DNA of 64,000 bases, from NCBI RefSeq assembly GCF_007995015.1, contig NZ_VORB01000003.1, positions 243,087 to 307,086 of the forward strand. Direction: 5' to 3'. The DNA comes from Luteibaculum oceani (lineage in GTDB: Bacteria; Bacteroidota; Bacteroidia; Flavobacteriales_D; Luteibaculaceae). Of this stretch, positions 44,663-53,998 are shown one piece after another. Position numbers and translations under genes: made by a program. Positions within the stretch are counted from its first letter, which is position 1, and every line of letters begins with the position of its first letter. The notes beneath the pieces were generated by a model that was given only the letters and a program-made list of their open reading frames with translations, searched no databases and was not told the origin of the DNA.

Positions 44663-45934
44663 ATGTTAGAAATTCCATACATAAGACAAAATAAGGATCA
44701 GGTTATCAAAGCCTTGCAAAAAAGAGGTATTGATGCAAGTGCCGACATTGACAACTTGATATCTGCCGATGATAGAAGGAAAGAGTTCCAGGTAAAAACC
44801 GACGGAATCCAAGCAGAAATCAAAAGCTTATCTAAAAGTATTGGTGGTCTATTTAAAGAGGGAAAAACTGAAGAAGCCAACCAACAAAAAGAACGTGTGG
44901 CTTCTTTAAAGGAAGAACTAAACGCAATAAAAGAACAGGCACAACAAAACGAAGATGCCATTAAAAAGCATCTATACGATTTACCAAATGCTCCCCATGA
45001 CTCTGTTCCCCCTGGAAAATCGGACGCAGACAATGAAGTTATTTCTGAGAACAAATCAGAAATAAATCTTCCAACTAACGCAAAGCCTCATTGGGAATTA
45101 TGCGAAGAGCATAATCTTATCGATTTTGAATTGGGTGTTAAAATTACGGGAGCAGGGTTTCCTGTTTACCGTGGAAAGGGAGCAAAACTTCAGCGTGCGC
45201 TAATCCAATATTTTTTGGATAAGGCCGACCAGGCTGGCTACGAGGAAATGATTCCTCCTCACGTAGTTAATGAGGCTTCTGGAATTGGTACTGGACAATT
45301 ACCTGATAAAGAGGGGCAGATGTACCACGTAGGTACCGATGATCTTTATTTAATCCCCACTGCAGAAGTTCCACTAACCAATGTTTACAGGGATGTTTTA
45401 ATAAAAGACGACAAAGAACTCCCCATAAAAATTTGCGGTTACACCCCTTGTTTTAGAAGAGAGGCAGGTTCATACGGAAAGGATGTTCGTGGACTAAATA
45501 GACTGCACCAATTCGATAAGGTGGAGATTGTTCGTATTGAAAAACCAGAAGATTCATTCAACGCACTTGATGAAATGATTTCGCATGTAGAAAACATCCT
45601 TAAGGAGTTGGAACTTCCCTACAGAATACTGCGCCTTTGCGGTGGAGACTTAGGGTTTGCCAGTTCCATAACATACGATTTCGAAGTTTATTCTGCAGCC
45701 CAAGAAAGATGGTTAGAAGTGAGTTCCGTTTCCAACTTTAAAAGCTTCCAATCTAACCGATTAAAGCTTAGATTTAAAAACCAAGAAGGAAAAAACACCC
45801 TGCTTCATACCCTAAATGGTAGTGCATTGGCTTTACCAAGAATTTTGGCAGCCATACTGGAAAACTACCAAACTGAAGACGGTATTAATATTCCTAAAGT
45901 ACTACAACGCTATGTTGGATTTGAAAAAATTTAA
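44663..45934 (+). CDS. serS: Seryl-tRNA synthetase
   Basis: Class II aminoacyl-tRNA synthetase charging tRNA-Ser. From ATG 44663 it is 423 residues: an N-terminal helical hairpin (about 27-100, KSLSKSIGGLFKEGKTEEANQ) for tRNA binding, motif 2 (PCFRREAGSYGKDVRGLNRLHQF, about 265-287) and motif 3 (NGSALALPRILAAILEN, about 387-403). A GTG-initiated extension from 44624 would run through the preceding terminator, so I reject it. The 3' end overlaps the next lipoprotein gene by 23 bases. Confidence 0.97.
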   Translation: MLEIPYIRQNKDQVIKALQKRGIDASADIDNLISADDRRKEFQVKTDGIQAEIKSLSKSIGGLFKEGKTEEANQQKERVASLKEELNAIKEQAQQNEDAIKKHLYDLPNAPHDSVPPGKSDADNEVISENKSEINLPTNAKPHWELCEEHNLIDFELGVKITGAGFPVYRGKGAKLQRALIQYFLDKADQAGYEEMIPPHVVNEASGIGTGQLPDKEGQMYHVGTDDLYLIPTAEVPLTNVYRDVLIKDDKELPIKICGYTPCFRREAGSYGKDVRGLNRLHQFDKVEIVRIEKPEDSFNALDEMISHVENILKELELPYRILRLCGGDLGFASSITYDFEVYSAAQERWLEVSSVSNFKSFQSNRLKLRFKNQEGKNTLLHTLNGSALALPRILAAILENYQTEDGINIPKVLQRYVGFEKI

Positions 45935-46490
45935 AGCTTCTGCCCTTAAGCTAAGCGCTTTTGTTTTCTGTATAATCATCGCCATTGGATGCGAAGACCC
46001 GCGCTTTGCCAAAGCAGAAGAAAAGGTGCAATCTTTTAGGCAAAAACTAAACGGATACAAGAACCAATTCGAAAATATCGATACGGTTAAGCTTAATGAA
46101 ATTGCGAATACTGTAGCAAAAGGCATAGATAGCATCGAAACCATGGCGTTAACACAAAATTGGATTTTAGATAAAGAAGAAGCCGAATTCCTAACCAATT
46201 ACAAATCCATTGCTAAGCCAACCGCAAACCTTATTGAAAAGGCACAGATTTTAAAAAGCGATTTACTTTATTCAGAAAAGCAGTTAGCCACCTTGCAAAC
46301 CGACATCCAAAATCGCTCACTTCCTATAGATTCTATCTTGGTTTACCTTGATAAAGAGGAGAAAGCATTAAGAGTTATTGGAGCTTCTACACAAAATATG
46401 TTAGAAGGTAGGAGATTATTGGTAGATCGTTTTCAAGAACTGCACCCACAATATACTTATTACGTTAATCGTATTACTACCGAAAAGTAG
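45912..46490 (+). CDS. Lipoprotein of unknown function, helical
   Basis: Starting at the ATG at 45912 gives 192 residues, with basic MLDLKKFKASALKL, a hydrophobic stretch and a lipobox FCIIIAIGC (cysteine about residue 25). The mature part is predicted largely helical, with regular heptad-like spacing (KVQSFRQKLNGYKNQFENIDTVKLNEIANTV). A longer frame from 45816 lacks a signal and lies within serS, so I prefer 45912. It overlaps serS by 23 bases and is followed three bases later by the TPR gene. No family recognised. Confidence 0.72.
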   Translation: MLDLKKFKASALKLSAFVFCIIIAIGCEDPRFAKAEEKVQSFRQKLNGYKNQFENIDTVKLNEIANTVAKGIDSIETMALTQNWILDKEEAEFLTNYKSIAKPTANLIEKAQILKSDLLYSEKQLATLQTDIQNRSLPIDSILVYLDKEEKALRVIGASTQNMLEGRRLLVDRFQELHPQYTYYVNRITTEK

Positions 46491-46493
46491 CCT

Positions 46494-48314
46494 ATGCGAT
46501 ACCTTTTTCTTTCAATTTTTATTATTCTTTTTTCCTTGCCTGGAATTGCGCAGCAAACTGATCGTGAGTTTGCCGAGTATTATTACCAGCAAAAGGAATT
46601 TGAAAAAGCCGAGTTATATTTCTCAAAACTCTATGAAGAAAAGGGGGGATTATTCTATTACACACGTTTACTTACCTGTTTAGAACAGCAAGAATCTTGG
46701 GATAAGGCCATAGAGCTGGTTAAGGACTGGATTAAAAAAGAGCAAAGTCAAACAGGACAAGAATATTTCGATCTCGCCATTTTGTATCACAAAACTAAGG
46801 ATGAGAAACAGCGAGATAAATTCCTCGAAAAAGGATTAGATGAGTTAAAATACAATCGTGGGACAGTTAGTACTGTGGGTAGAAAGCTGGAATCTGCCGC
46901 CCTATACAGGTGGGCAAAATCACTGTATCTGAATGCTCGCGAAAAGGATAATCAATATGGTTATCACCTAGAATTAGCTGGTCTTTATGGAGTTCAGGGT
47001 GAAACAAAAGCCATGGTTGAAGCCTACGTTTCTCTTGTCCAAGAAAACCCAGCATATCAAAACTCCATTCAATCGGCTTTAATAAGATATTTAAGCTTTA
47101 CAGAAGACGAGGATCAAGCAGAACTTTTAAGGCAAATCCTAATTGAACGGGTTCAAAAGAATCCAGACAATAAATCTCTCAACGAATTACTGATCTGGTA
47201 TTACTATCAAATGTCCGACTTTGCGCCTGCTTTTGCCCAAGTTCGTGCATTAGATATGCGCTACAAAGAAGGTGGAGGACGCGTTTTAGATTATGCCCAA
47301 CTCGCTGCTCGCAATGGGGAATATGGAGCTGCATATCGAGCTTACGATTATTTACTAGAGACCTACAAGGATGAAAAAACCCAATTATTGGTCTTAACTG
47401 AGCGTGCAAAAGCCGCCTACCTTGAGTTACAAAATATACCACACACCAAACCAGAAGATGTTGCCAGGGTTCGTGATGCCTTCGATTTGGCGGTAAACAC
47501 CTTGGGAGAAAATCCAACAACCGCATCACTCCTTATAGATTATGCCGATTTCACCTTAAAATATGGTGCTGGAGAAAATGCAGCCATGTCGCTTTTAGAA
47601 AAGGTAATTGAAATGCCTAATCTTTACAAAAAGGTAGTGGCTTTAGCCAAACTAAGGCTTGGCGATATACTTCTTATCAAAGGCGAAATTTGGGATGCCG
47701 CTTTACTCTACGGCCAGGTGGATAAGGATTTTAAAGAGGATGAATTAGGTTCTGAAGCGCGGTTGAGAAATGCCAAAATTGCATTCTACACTGGGGACTT
47801 TGCATGGGCCCAAGCTCAATTGGATATCCTAAAAGCAGCAACTTCAGATTTAATTAGCAATGATGCTATTGAATTGTCCCTATTGATTTCCAATAATTTT
47901 AATTTGGATACCGTAACGGAACCCCTTGAGTTGTATGCCGCGGCAGATTTATTGATCGTACAAAACAAGCTTGATCAAGCAGACTCTATACTTACCAAGC
48001 TCACCAATAAGTACCCTAGACACTCTTTAACCGATGAAGTTTATATGGCGCGTTATAAGATGGCCATGAAAGGGGAAAATTACGATATGGCATTGTCCTA
48101 CCTTAAAAAAATTATAGATGAGCATCCAACCGATTTACTTGGCGACAATGCCTTATACCTGATGGCAGAGCTCTACTTGAATAAAATGAATAACGAGGAA
48201 GAGGCTACCAAGCTTTACGAAAGAATTCTTCTAGAATTTCCTGGTAGCCTATTTTCCATAGACGCTCGTAAAAAATACCGTCGATTACGAGGAGATATAC
48301 AATTTGAAGGATAG
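46494..48314 (+). CDS. Exported tetratricopeptide-repeat protein
   Basis: A 606-residue protein with a signal peptide (YLFLSIFIILFSLPGIAQ, residues 3-20) and many TPR-like helix pairs throughout: AEYYYQQKEFEKAELYFSKLY, LEQQESWDKAIELVKDW, AAYRAYDYLLETYKDEK, and near the end DMALSYLKKIIDEHPTDLLGDNALYLMAELYL. Periplasmic or outer-membrane-associated scaffold is the likely role, but no specific partner can be named. Same operon as the upstream lipoprotein (three-base gap) and probably DUF4286 (six-base gap). Confidence 0.82.
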   Translation: MRYLFLSIFIILFSLPGIAQQTDREFAEYYYQQKEFEKAELYFSKLYEEKGGLFYYTRLLTCLEQQESWDKAIELVKDWIKKEQSQTGQEYFDLAILYHKTKDEKQRDKFLEKGLDELKYNRGTVSTVGRKLESAALYRWAKSLYLNAREKDNQYGYHLELAGLYGVQGETKAMVEAYVSLVQENPAYQNSIQSALIRYLSFTEDEDQAELLRQILIERVQKNPDNKSLNELLIWYYYQMSDFAPAFAQVRALDMRYKEGGGRVLDYAQLAARNGEYGAAYRAYDYLLETYKDEKTQLLVLTERAKAAYLELQNIPHTKPEDVARVRDAFDLAVNTLGENPTTASLLIDYADFTLKYGAGENAAMSLLEKVIEMPNLYKKVVALAKLRLGDILLIKGEIWDAALLYGQVDKDFKEDELGSEARLRNAKIAFYTGDFAWAQAQLDILKAATSDLISNDAIELSLLISNNFNLDTVTEPLELYAAADLLIVQNKLDQADSILTKLTNKYPRHSLTDEVYMARYKMAMKGENYDMALSYLKKIIDEHPTDLLGDNALYLMAELYLNKMNNEEEATKLYERILLEFPGSLFSIDARKKYRRLRGDIQFEG

Positions 48315-48320
48315 GTAATT

Positions 48321-48638
48321 ATGGAAAAAATAATTTACAACGTAACTGTAAACATAGACCATGATGTGCATGACGATTGGGTTTCATGGATGAAAGAAGT
48401 TCATATTCCCGATGTTATGGCTACCAAATGTTTTCTTGAAAGTAGATTTTGCAATGTCCTTTCAGATCATGAACAGGGTGGTGTTACCTATTCAATTCAG
48501 TACTTAGCTGCTAGCGAAGCTGATTTAAATCGCTACCAAAAAGAGTTTGCTCCAAAACTTCAGCAGGAACATACTGCCAAATACAACGGGAAATTTGCAG
48601 CCTTTAGAACGCTTTTAAAAATGGTTGATCAATTTTAA
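48321..48638 (+). CDS. DUF4286-family protein
   Basis: A 105-residue soluble protein with MEKIIYNVTVNIDHDVHDDW at the N-terminus, HIPDVMATKCFLESRFCNVLS, and TYSIQYLAASEADLNRYQ. This matches DUF4286, a small alpha/beta (ferredoxin-like, dimeric monooxygenase-like) family common in Bacteroidota. Function unknown. Its TAA overlaps the rsmA ATG (TAATG), so the two are coupled. Confidence 0.85.
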   Translation: MEKIIYNVTVNIDHDVHDDWVSWMKEVHIPDVMATKCFLESRFCNVLSDHEQGGVTYSIQYLAASEADLNRYQKEFAPKLQQEHTAKYNGKFAAFRTLLKMVDQF

Positions 48639-49396
48639 TGGGAGTAAAAGCAAAAAAACACCTTGGGCAGCACTTCCTTGCAGATGCCAGCATTGCAAAA
48701 GCTATTGCCGATGCTATCCCATCAAATTTAGTTTCTAATATCCTAGAAGTGGGACCGGGAACCGGTGCCCTAACCCAACACTTGTTCTCTAGAGATGAAA
48801 AATTGGTGCTATCTGAAATAGACCGAGAATCGGTAGCCTACCTAGATGAAAATTTTGTAGATCAACAGTTTGAAATTGTTCAAAAAAGTTTTTTGGATGC
48901 CGATTGGGAATCTTGGATAGACGGACCATTTGTTGTGTGTGGAAATTTCCCGTACAACATTTCCAGTCAAATTGTATTTAAAATCCTAGAGATGAAAGCA
49001 GCAGTTCCATGTGCTGTGGGAATGTTTCAAAAAGAAGTTGCGGAAAGAATTTGTGCGGGACCGGGATCCAAAACTTATGGTGTAATTTCTGTTTTAACCC
49101 AGGCCTATTATCACTGCGAGTATCTATTTACTGTTCCTGAGAATGTTTTTATTCCACCTCCAAAAGTAAAATCAGGGGTGCTGCGCATGACAATTAAAGA
49201 AAGTCCCATTACCTGCGACCATCAAAAATTTAGACAAGTTGTAAAGGCCACTTTCAACCAAAGAAGAAAGACCATTAGAAACGGCTTAAAATCTTTGGGC
49301 GCAGAAATTCCAGACAACGAATATTTGCAGAAAAGACCTGAGCAATTAAGCGTTGAAGATTTCGAAGATTTGACTAAAATTATTTTCCCCGGTTAG
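48638..49396 (+). CDS. rsmA: 16S rRNA (adenine-1518/1519-N6)-dimethyltransferase
   Basis: KsgA-type enzyme that dimethylates two adenines in the 3' hairpin of 16S rRNA late in 30S assembly. The 252-residue protein has KKHLGQHFLAD at the N-terminus, the SAM-binding ILEVGPGTGALTQHL (about residues 36-50), the NFPY catalytic motif in CGNFPYNISSQIVFK and the C-terminal VFIPPPKVKSGVLRM with FNQRRKTIRNGLK. Start is the ATG at 48638, overlapping the DUF4286 stop by one base. Confidence 0.97.
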   Translation: MGVKAKKHLGQHFLADASIAKAIADAIPSNLVSNILEVGPGTGALTQHLFSRDEKLVLSEIDRESVAYLDENFVDQQFEIVQKSFLDADWESWIDGPFVVCGNFPYNISSQIVFKILEMKAAVPCAVGMFQKEVAERICAGPGSKTYGVISVLTQAYYHCEYLFTVPENVFIPPPKVKSGVLRMTIKESPITCDHQKFRQVVKATFNQRRKTIRNGLKSLGAEIPDNEYLQKRPEQLSVEDFEDLTKIIFPG

Positions 49397-49441
49397 ACCT
49401 GAGATCGAATTATTACCTTAGCCCACACAAGATACAGGGCT

Positions 49442-50803
49442 ATGGCAATAGAAATTACCCGCAGTTTTATAGACGATATAAAGAGTGCTATACACGATGG
49501 TAACGATACCTATCTATCGAGCTTAGTTAGTGAACAGCACCCTGCGGATATTGCCGATATTTTTTACAAGTTAGGCTTTAACGAAGCTGACTACCTATTA
49601 AAAATCCTAGATAACGAAAAGGCAGCAGAAGTTCTTATTGAATTAGATGAGGAGCTTAGGGATAAGCTTATTGGTTTAAGAACATCGAAGGAAATTGCTG
49701 AAATAGTTATAGAGCACATCGATTCTGATGATGCGGCGGACGTTATTGCAGAACTTCCAGAACAAAAGAAGGAGGAGGTTTTAACCTTACTTCAGGATGT
49801 AGGGCAGGCTTCAGACATTGTAGATCTCCTTACCTATGATGAGGACTCTGCAGGAGGGTTAATGGCAAAGGAGCTTATAAAGGTGAATCTTGAATGGGAT
49901 TTGGCCTACGCGCTGCGAGAAATGCGAAAACAAGCCGAAAACCTAGACGAGGTGTACACCATTTATGTGGTGGATGAAAAAAACCGCTTAAAAGGAACGC
50001 TCTCTCTCAAAAAAATGCTCTTTAGTTCATCCCTAAAAGCGAAAGTAAAAGACATTTTTAATGAGGAAAACTTGCACTTTGCCTACGCTCAGGATACTAG
50101 TGAAGCGATTGCCCAAATCATGCGTAAATACGACTTGGTGGTTCTCCCGGTTTTGGATGAAAATATGACTCTTCTAGGTAGGATTACCATTGATGACGTG
50201 GTGGATGTTATTCAGGAAGAAGCTACGGAGGATTACGCATTAGCATCGGGTTTATCCGAAGCCGTTGAAAGTGATGATAAAGTTTGGGAAGTAACTCGAG
50301 CTAGAATTCCATGGCTATTAATTGGACTAGCTGGTGGGATATTAGTTTCTCAGGTTATAGGCATTTACGAACACCAATTAGCTATAAACCCAGTTCTGGC
50401 GTTCTTTATTCCTTTAATTGCCGCTATGGGTGGAAATGTTGGGGTGCAGTCCTCTGCGATTGTAGTACAAGGATTAGCTAGTCAGGACAATCCTATTGGA
50501 GGTTTAATGGGACGACTGTGGAAAGAACTTAAGGTTGCATTTATAAATGCCGCAATTTGTAGTGTACTTGTTTTGGCTTACAGCTTAGTTGCCAACCCAA
50601 ATCCAGAATTAGGCTACACCGTAGCTGTTTCGCTTTTCGCCGTAATAATTATTGCCAGTTTATTTGGAACACTGATTCCCCTTTCCTTAAACTTTTTGAA
50701 AATTGACCCAGCATTGGCAACGGGCCCATTTATAACCACTGCAAATGACATCTTGGGGCTTATCATTTATTTTATGATTGCCAAAGCCATTTACGGAATC
50801 TAA
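49442..50803 (+). CDS. mgtE: Magnesium transporter MgtE
   Basis: Magnesium channel of the inner membrane. The 453-residue protein has the N domain of helical repeats (about 20-135; PADIADIFYKLG, IDSDDAADVIAELPEQKKEEV), two CBS domains that sense Mg2+ (about 140-260; TYDEDSAGGLMAKEL, LLGRITIDDVVDVIQEEA) and a five-helix membrane domain with pore residues in PLIAAMGGNVGVQSSAIVVQGLA. Length is standard. Ends in a four-base overlap with the opposite-strand response regulator. Confidence 0.96.
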   Translation: MAIEITRSFIDDIKSAIHDGNDTYLSSLVSEQHPADIADIFYKLGFNEADYLLKILDNEKAAEVLIELDEELRDKLIGLRTSKEIAEIVIEHIDSDDAADVIAELPEQKKEEVLTLLQDVGQASDIVDLLTYDEDSAGGLMAKELIKVNLEWDLAYALREMRKQAENLDEVYTIYVVDEKNRLKGTLSLKKMLFSSSLKAKVKDIFNEENLHFAYAQDTSEAIAQIMRKYDLVVLPVLDENMTLLGRITIDDVVDVIQEEATEDYALASGLSEAVESDDKVWEVTRARIPWLLIGLAGGILVSQVIGIYEHQLAINPVLAFFIPLIAAMGGNVGVQSSAIVVQGLASQDNPIGGLMGRLWKELKVAFINAAICSVLVLAYSLVANPNPELGYTVAVSLFAVIIIASLFGTLIPLSLNFLKIDPALATGPFITTANDILGLIIYFMIAKAIYGI

Positions 50804-51213
50804 ATAAGATTATCCGCTTCTAATAATTCAATTAACTGATTGGAGGTTACGGGCTTTACTACGAATTTGTTCACCTCCGAATATTCTCCTGCCCTTTTCT
50901 CATCTCTTCGATCCACAGATGAGGTAATCATGTATATGGTAATTTGCTCCGTTATTAGGTCTTTCATTTTTTTAAACTCATCTAAAAATTCCCATCCATT
51001 CATAATAGGCATATTGATGTCTAAAAAAACAACCTTTGGAATTACCACATCACCTAATTGGGGTAGGTTATCCTGAAGATACTGAATTGCCTCCTTGCCA
51101 TTCTCGAATGACAACACAGACTTTTCTTGCTCAAGAATTTTATTTAGCTGAGCTTTTAAAATGTGTCTAAAAAGTTGATCGTCATCTATTATCGCGAATC
51201 CGGTATAAGGCAT
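50800..51213 (-). CDS. Single-domain response regulator
   Basis: A CheY-like receiver of 137 residues without an output domain. The acidic pocket is IIDDDQLFRH (about residue 10), the phospho-acceptor aspartate is in VVFLDINMPIMNGWEFL (about 65), the switch residues in YMITSS and the lysine in KFVVKPVT. It likely relays phosphate from a histidine kinase elsewhere or controls a protein directly. No kinase gene is adjacent. Convergent with mgtE. Confidence 0.9.
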   Translation of the reverse strand: MPYTGFAIIDDDQLFRHILKAQLNKILEQEKSVLSFENGKEAIQYLQDNLPQLGDVVIPKVVFLDINMPIMNGWEFLDEFKKMKDLITEQITIYMITSSVDRRDEKRAGEYSEVNKFVVKPVTSNQLIELLEADNLI

Positions 51214-51304
51214 CAGGTTGTGTTTTCTATCTCAAATAAATAAAATTACCAGAACTGAGTGTTAATCCTTTCTTAAAACATTAAGTTGGTCGACATTAAT
51301 CATT

Positions 51305-52237
51305 ATGGAGCAGGAGATATTATTCATAGACAAAGTTCATCCTTCACTAGAAGAACGGCTTACAAATGAGGGCTTTAACTGTGTGGATGTTAGTAGGGTT
51401 TCCTATTTAGATTTAAAGAAATCTTATACCAATGCTATTGGACTGGTAGTGCGCAGCCGGGTGCCAATGAACGTCGAACTAATATCCACCTTTCCCAAAC
51501 TTCAATTCATTGCCCGCTTTGGTGCTGGAATGGAAAATATCGATTTAAAATATTGCCAAGAAAAAGGAATTAAATGCTTTAAAGCTCCTGAGGGAAACAT
51601 GACGGCCGTTGCCGAACATGCCATGGGGATGGTCCTATCACTTTTAAACCACTTTCCCCGTGCCACGAACGAAGTAAAAAATGGCATTTGGTTAAGAGCA
51701 GAAAATAGGGGAACAGAATTGGAGTCACTAACCGTAGGAATAATTGGATATGGTTACATGGGTTCTGCCCTCGCGAAAAGACTAAGTTCTTTTGGATGTG
51801 ATATTTTAGTAAACGATCCCTACAAAGAAGTAACGGACAATTTTGTTAAACAAGTAGACCTAGACACCATTAAAAGGGAGTGTAACATAATTAGCCTGCA
51901 CCTTCCTCAAAGCGATGAAACCCTGGGTTACATCTCCAAAATATTTATCCAAGAAATGCTTAATCCTTTCTATCTAATTAATACAGCGCGTGGAAAACAC
52001 GTTGTAAGCGAAGATTTACTTGCGGGATTGCAAAGTGGTAAAATTCTCGGTGCAGCATTGGATGTTTTAGATAGAGAAAAAGCATCTTTTGAAGGAATTA
52101 AAAAAGATGCCGTTTTAAGTCAATTATTGCGTTTAAACAACGTAATTATTACCCCTCATATAGCGGGGTGGACTCACCAATCCAACCAAAAGATGGCCGA
52201 TATATTACTAGATCAAATTTTGTCTATTTACAAATAA
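51305..52237 (+). CDS. D-isomer 2-hydroxyacid dehydrogenase (SerA-like, short form)
   Basis: NAD-dependent dehydrogenase of 310 residues. The catalytic domain surrounds a Rossmann fold with TVGIIGYGYMGSALAKRL (about 140-157). Active-site residues are the arginine in LINTARGKHVV, a glutamate in DVLDREKASF and the histidine in IITPHIAGWTH. No ACT regulatory tail, so it is the short form of phosphoglycerate dehydrogenase; glycerate or hydroxypyruvate reduction is an alternative. 3' end overlaps the opposite aspartokinase gene by 14 bases. Confidence 0.88.
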   Translation: MEQEILFIDKVHPSLEERLTNEGFNCVDVSRVSYLDLKKSYTNAIGLVVRSRVPMNVELISTFPKLQFIARFGAGMENIDLKYCQEKGIKCFKAPEGNMTAVAEHAMGMVLSLLNHFPRATNEVKNGIWLRAENRGTELESLTVGIIGYGYMGSALAKRLSSFGCDILVNDPYKEVTDNFVKQVDLDTIKRECNIISLHLPQSDETLGYISKIFIQEMLNPFYLINTARGKHVVSEDLLAGLQSGKILGAALDVLDREKASFEGIKKDAVLSQLLRLNNVIITPHIAGWTHQSNQKMADILLDQILSIYK

Positions 52238-53483
52238 ACCGGACGGTAGATCTAGTTTTTTGCTCCACCAAAATTTCCTTGCCGCGAGTAAGTTGATCAA
52301 TGACCTCTTGATTAAAATGGCGGATGGTAATTAATTCGGCCCCATCGTTATACAACACCTTATACCGGTTTTTCAACTCCTCGATAAGTGGCTCCAAGTT
52401 GCAATTTCCATCAACCGCAGCTGTAAAGCTTATCGCTGAGTTTTGCATGAGATTAATTGAGATCTGATGTTTATGAAAGGCCGCGAATAAGTCGGTGAGG
52501 TGCTCTTCAACTACAAAAGAAAAATCTCGAGTACTTATGGATAATAACTTTTGATTAGGTTTGATAATGAAGGAAGGGATATCGGTATCGAAGTGCTCGG
52601 TTTGATGGATTTTAGACCCCTTTTCCTTTGGAGATAAAAAAGGTTTAATATAAAGCGGAATACTTTTATTCTGAAGTGGCTTTACCGTTTTGGGATGAAT
52701 TACTGATGCCCCGTAATAGCTTAACTCCAAAGCCTCCTTGTAGCTAATTTCCTCCAACTTTACAGTGGACTCGAACAAACGAGGATCGGCATTAAGCAAG
52801 CCGGGCACATCTTTCCAAATGGTTAATGCACTAGCATTGGAGCAAAAGGCCAAAATTGCACCAGAAAAATCAGAACCTTCCCTTCCGAGAGTGGTAACAT
52901 GTCCTTCTTCTGTTCCACCCACAAATCCTTGTGTTATTTTTATTTTATCCGGGTAAGTATGGTTAATGCTGGTAACTTTTTCGGCTGTTTTTTCCCAAAC
53001 AACATTGGCTTTTTTAAAGTTTCTATCGGTACGGACAATCTTGCTTGCATTTAACCATTGTGCCGGTAACTTTCTGAAATTTAGATATTGATATACGATG
53101 CGGGTAGAAACCATTTCCCCGAAGGAAACAACTGCATCGTAATTAGCCGCCTGGTTATCCGATGGATCCTCTTTTACAAGTTTTTCGAGGGCCTTAAAGT
53201 ACTCGTTAACGTCGTTAATTACGGGCTCGCAAGAAAGGCCTGTAAATGCCCCTTTAATTATTTCGTGATGTTGGTTGCGGATTACACTTATTTTCTCGGA
53301 AGCTTCTGCAGTATTCCCTCGGTGCCATGCATCGAAAACTTCCTCTAGAGCATTGGTGGTTTTCCCCATAGCAGACACCACCACCCACAAGTTATTACCA
53401 CCGTGCTGAGCAATAATATCTCCAAGGTTTATCACCCCTTTTGCATCCTTAACCGATGCGCCTCCGAATTTATATACCTCCAT
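52224..53483 (-). CDS. lysC: Aspartate kinase
   Basis: First enzyme of the aspartate family (Lys, Thr, Met, diaminopimelate). The 419-residue protein begins [20 protein letters not shown], with KFGGAS in place of the commoner KFGGTS. It also has LGREGSDFSGAILAF (about 195-209) with the substrate-binding residues, WKDVPGLLNADPRL, ELSYYGASVIHPKTV, and a C-terminal ACT-type region (about 300-415). It is the monofunctional form with no homoserine dehydrogenase fusion. The start overlaps the GNAT stop by 14 bases, so the two are coupled. Confidence 0.94.
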   Translation of the reverse strand: MEVYKFGGASVKDAKGVINLGDIIAQHGGNNLWVVVSAMGKTTNALEEVFDAWHRGNTAEASEKISVIRNQHHEIIKGAFTGLSCEPVINDVNEYFKALEKLVKEDPSDNQAANYDAVVSFGEMVSTRIVYQYLNFRKLPAQWLNASKIVRTDRNFKKANVVWEKTAEKVTSINHTYPDKIKITQGFVGGTEEGHVTTLGREGSDFSGAILAFCSNASALTIWKDVPGLLNADPRLFESTVKLEEISYKEALELSYYGASVIHPKTVKPLQNKSIPLYIKPFLSPKEKGSKIHQTEHFDTDIPSFIIKPNQKLLSISTRDFSFVVEEHLTDLFAAFHKHQISINLMQNSAISFTAAVDGNCNLEPLIEELKNRYKVLYNDGAELITIRHFNQEVIDQLTRGKEILVEQKTRSTVRFICK

Positions 53484-53958
53484 TTAAAATTCTTGTAAAA
53501 TCCTTTGGAAAAAGCTTTCCATTTATCCACTCTGGATCTAAATCTGCTTGGTACTTTTTATAAAAATTAATTGCCGGTTCGTTCCAGTCTAACACCTGCC
53601 ATTCCATGCGTTGGCAATTCCAATCGCTTGCAGTTTTCACTACAGATTCAAATAACATCGCTCCTATCCCTTTGCGTCTATACGGTTCGCTAACACACAG
53701 ATCCTCCAGGTACAGTGCTTTACCTTTCCAGGTGGAATATTTTTTATAGAACAGAGCAAATCCAACTATATTTTCTTGCTCACAAGCTACAATACAGGAA
53801 AACCAATTGTTAGTAGAAAAGCCATCATTTTTAAGGGTAGTAGTATCTATTGCCACCTCCTGAGGAGCATTTTCGTATAAAGCCAATTCTTTAATTAGAC
53901 CCAAAACCTGATCCATATCTTCCACTTTCGCGGGTCTAATCCTTATCTCTTCGCTCAT
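53470..53958 (-). CDS. GNAT-family N-acetyltransferase
   Basis: A 162-residue acetyltransferase with the GNAT motif [26 protein letters not shown] (about residues 84-108), where RRKGIG binds acetyl-CoA. The final strand-helix [20 protein letters not shown] is typical of spermidine/diamine acetyltransferase (SSAT-like) members. Substrate is therefore a candidate polyamine or amino compound. First gene of a two-gene unit with lysC; divergent from fbp. Confidence 0.87.
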   Translation of the reverse strand: MSEEIRIRPAKVEDMDQVLGLIKELALYENAPQEVAIDTTTLKNDGFSTNNWFSCIVACEQENIVGFALFYKKYSTWKGKALYLEDLCVSEPYRRKGIGAMLFESVVKTASDWNCQRMEWQVLDWNEPAINFYKKYQADLDPEWINGKLFPKDFTRILNGGI

Positions 53959-53975
53959 TTACCCCTTGCTTTTCG

Positions 53976-53983
53976 TATTTTCG
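53976..53983 (+). promoter_or_regulatory. Possible -7 box of fbp
   Basis: TATTTTCG, one base from TAnnTTTG, 23 bases before the fbp ATG. Confidence 0.35.
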
Positions 53984-53998
53984 CACAAAATTTTCTCC

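Noticed and set aside
53966..53998. Longer fbp starting with TTG
   Set aside because: Added residues have no family counterpart; ATG 53999 gives the normal N-terminus and leaves room for a promoter box.
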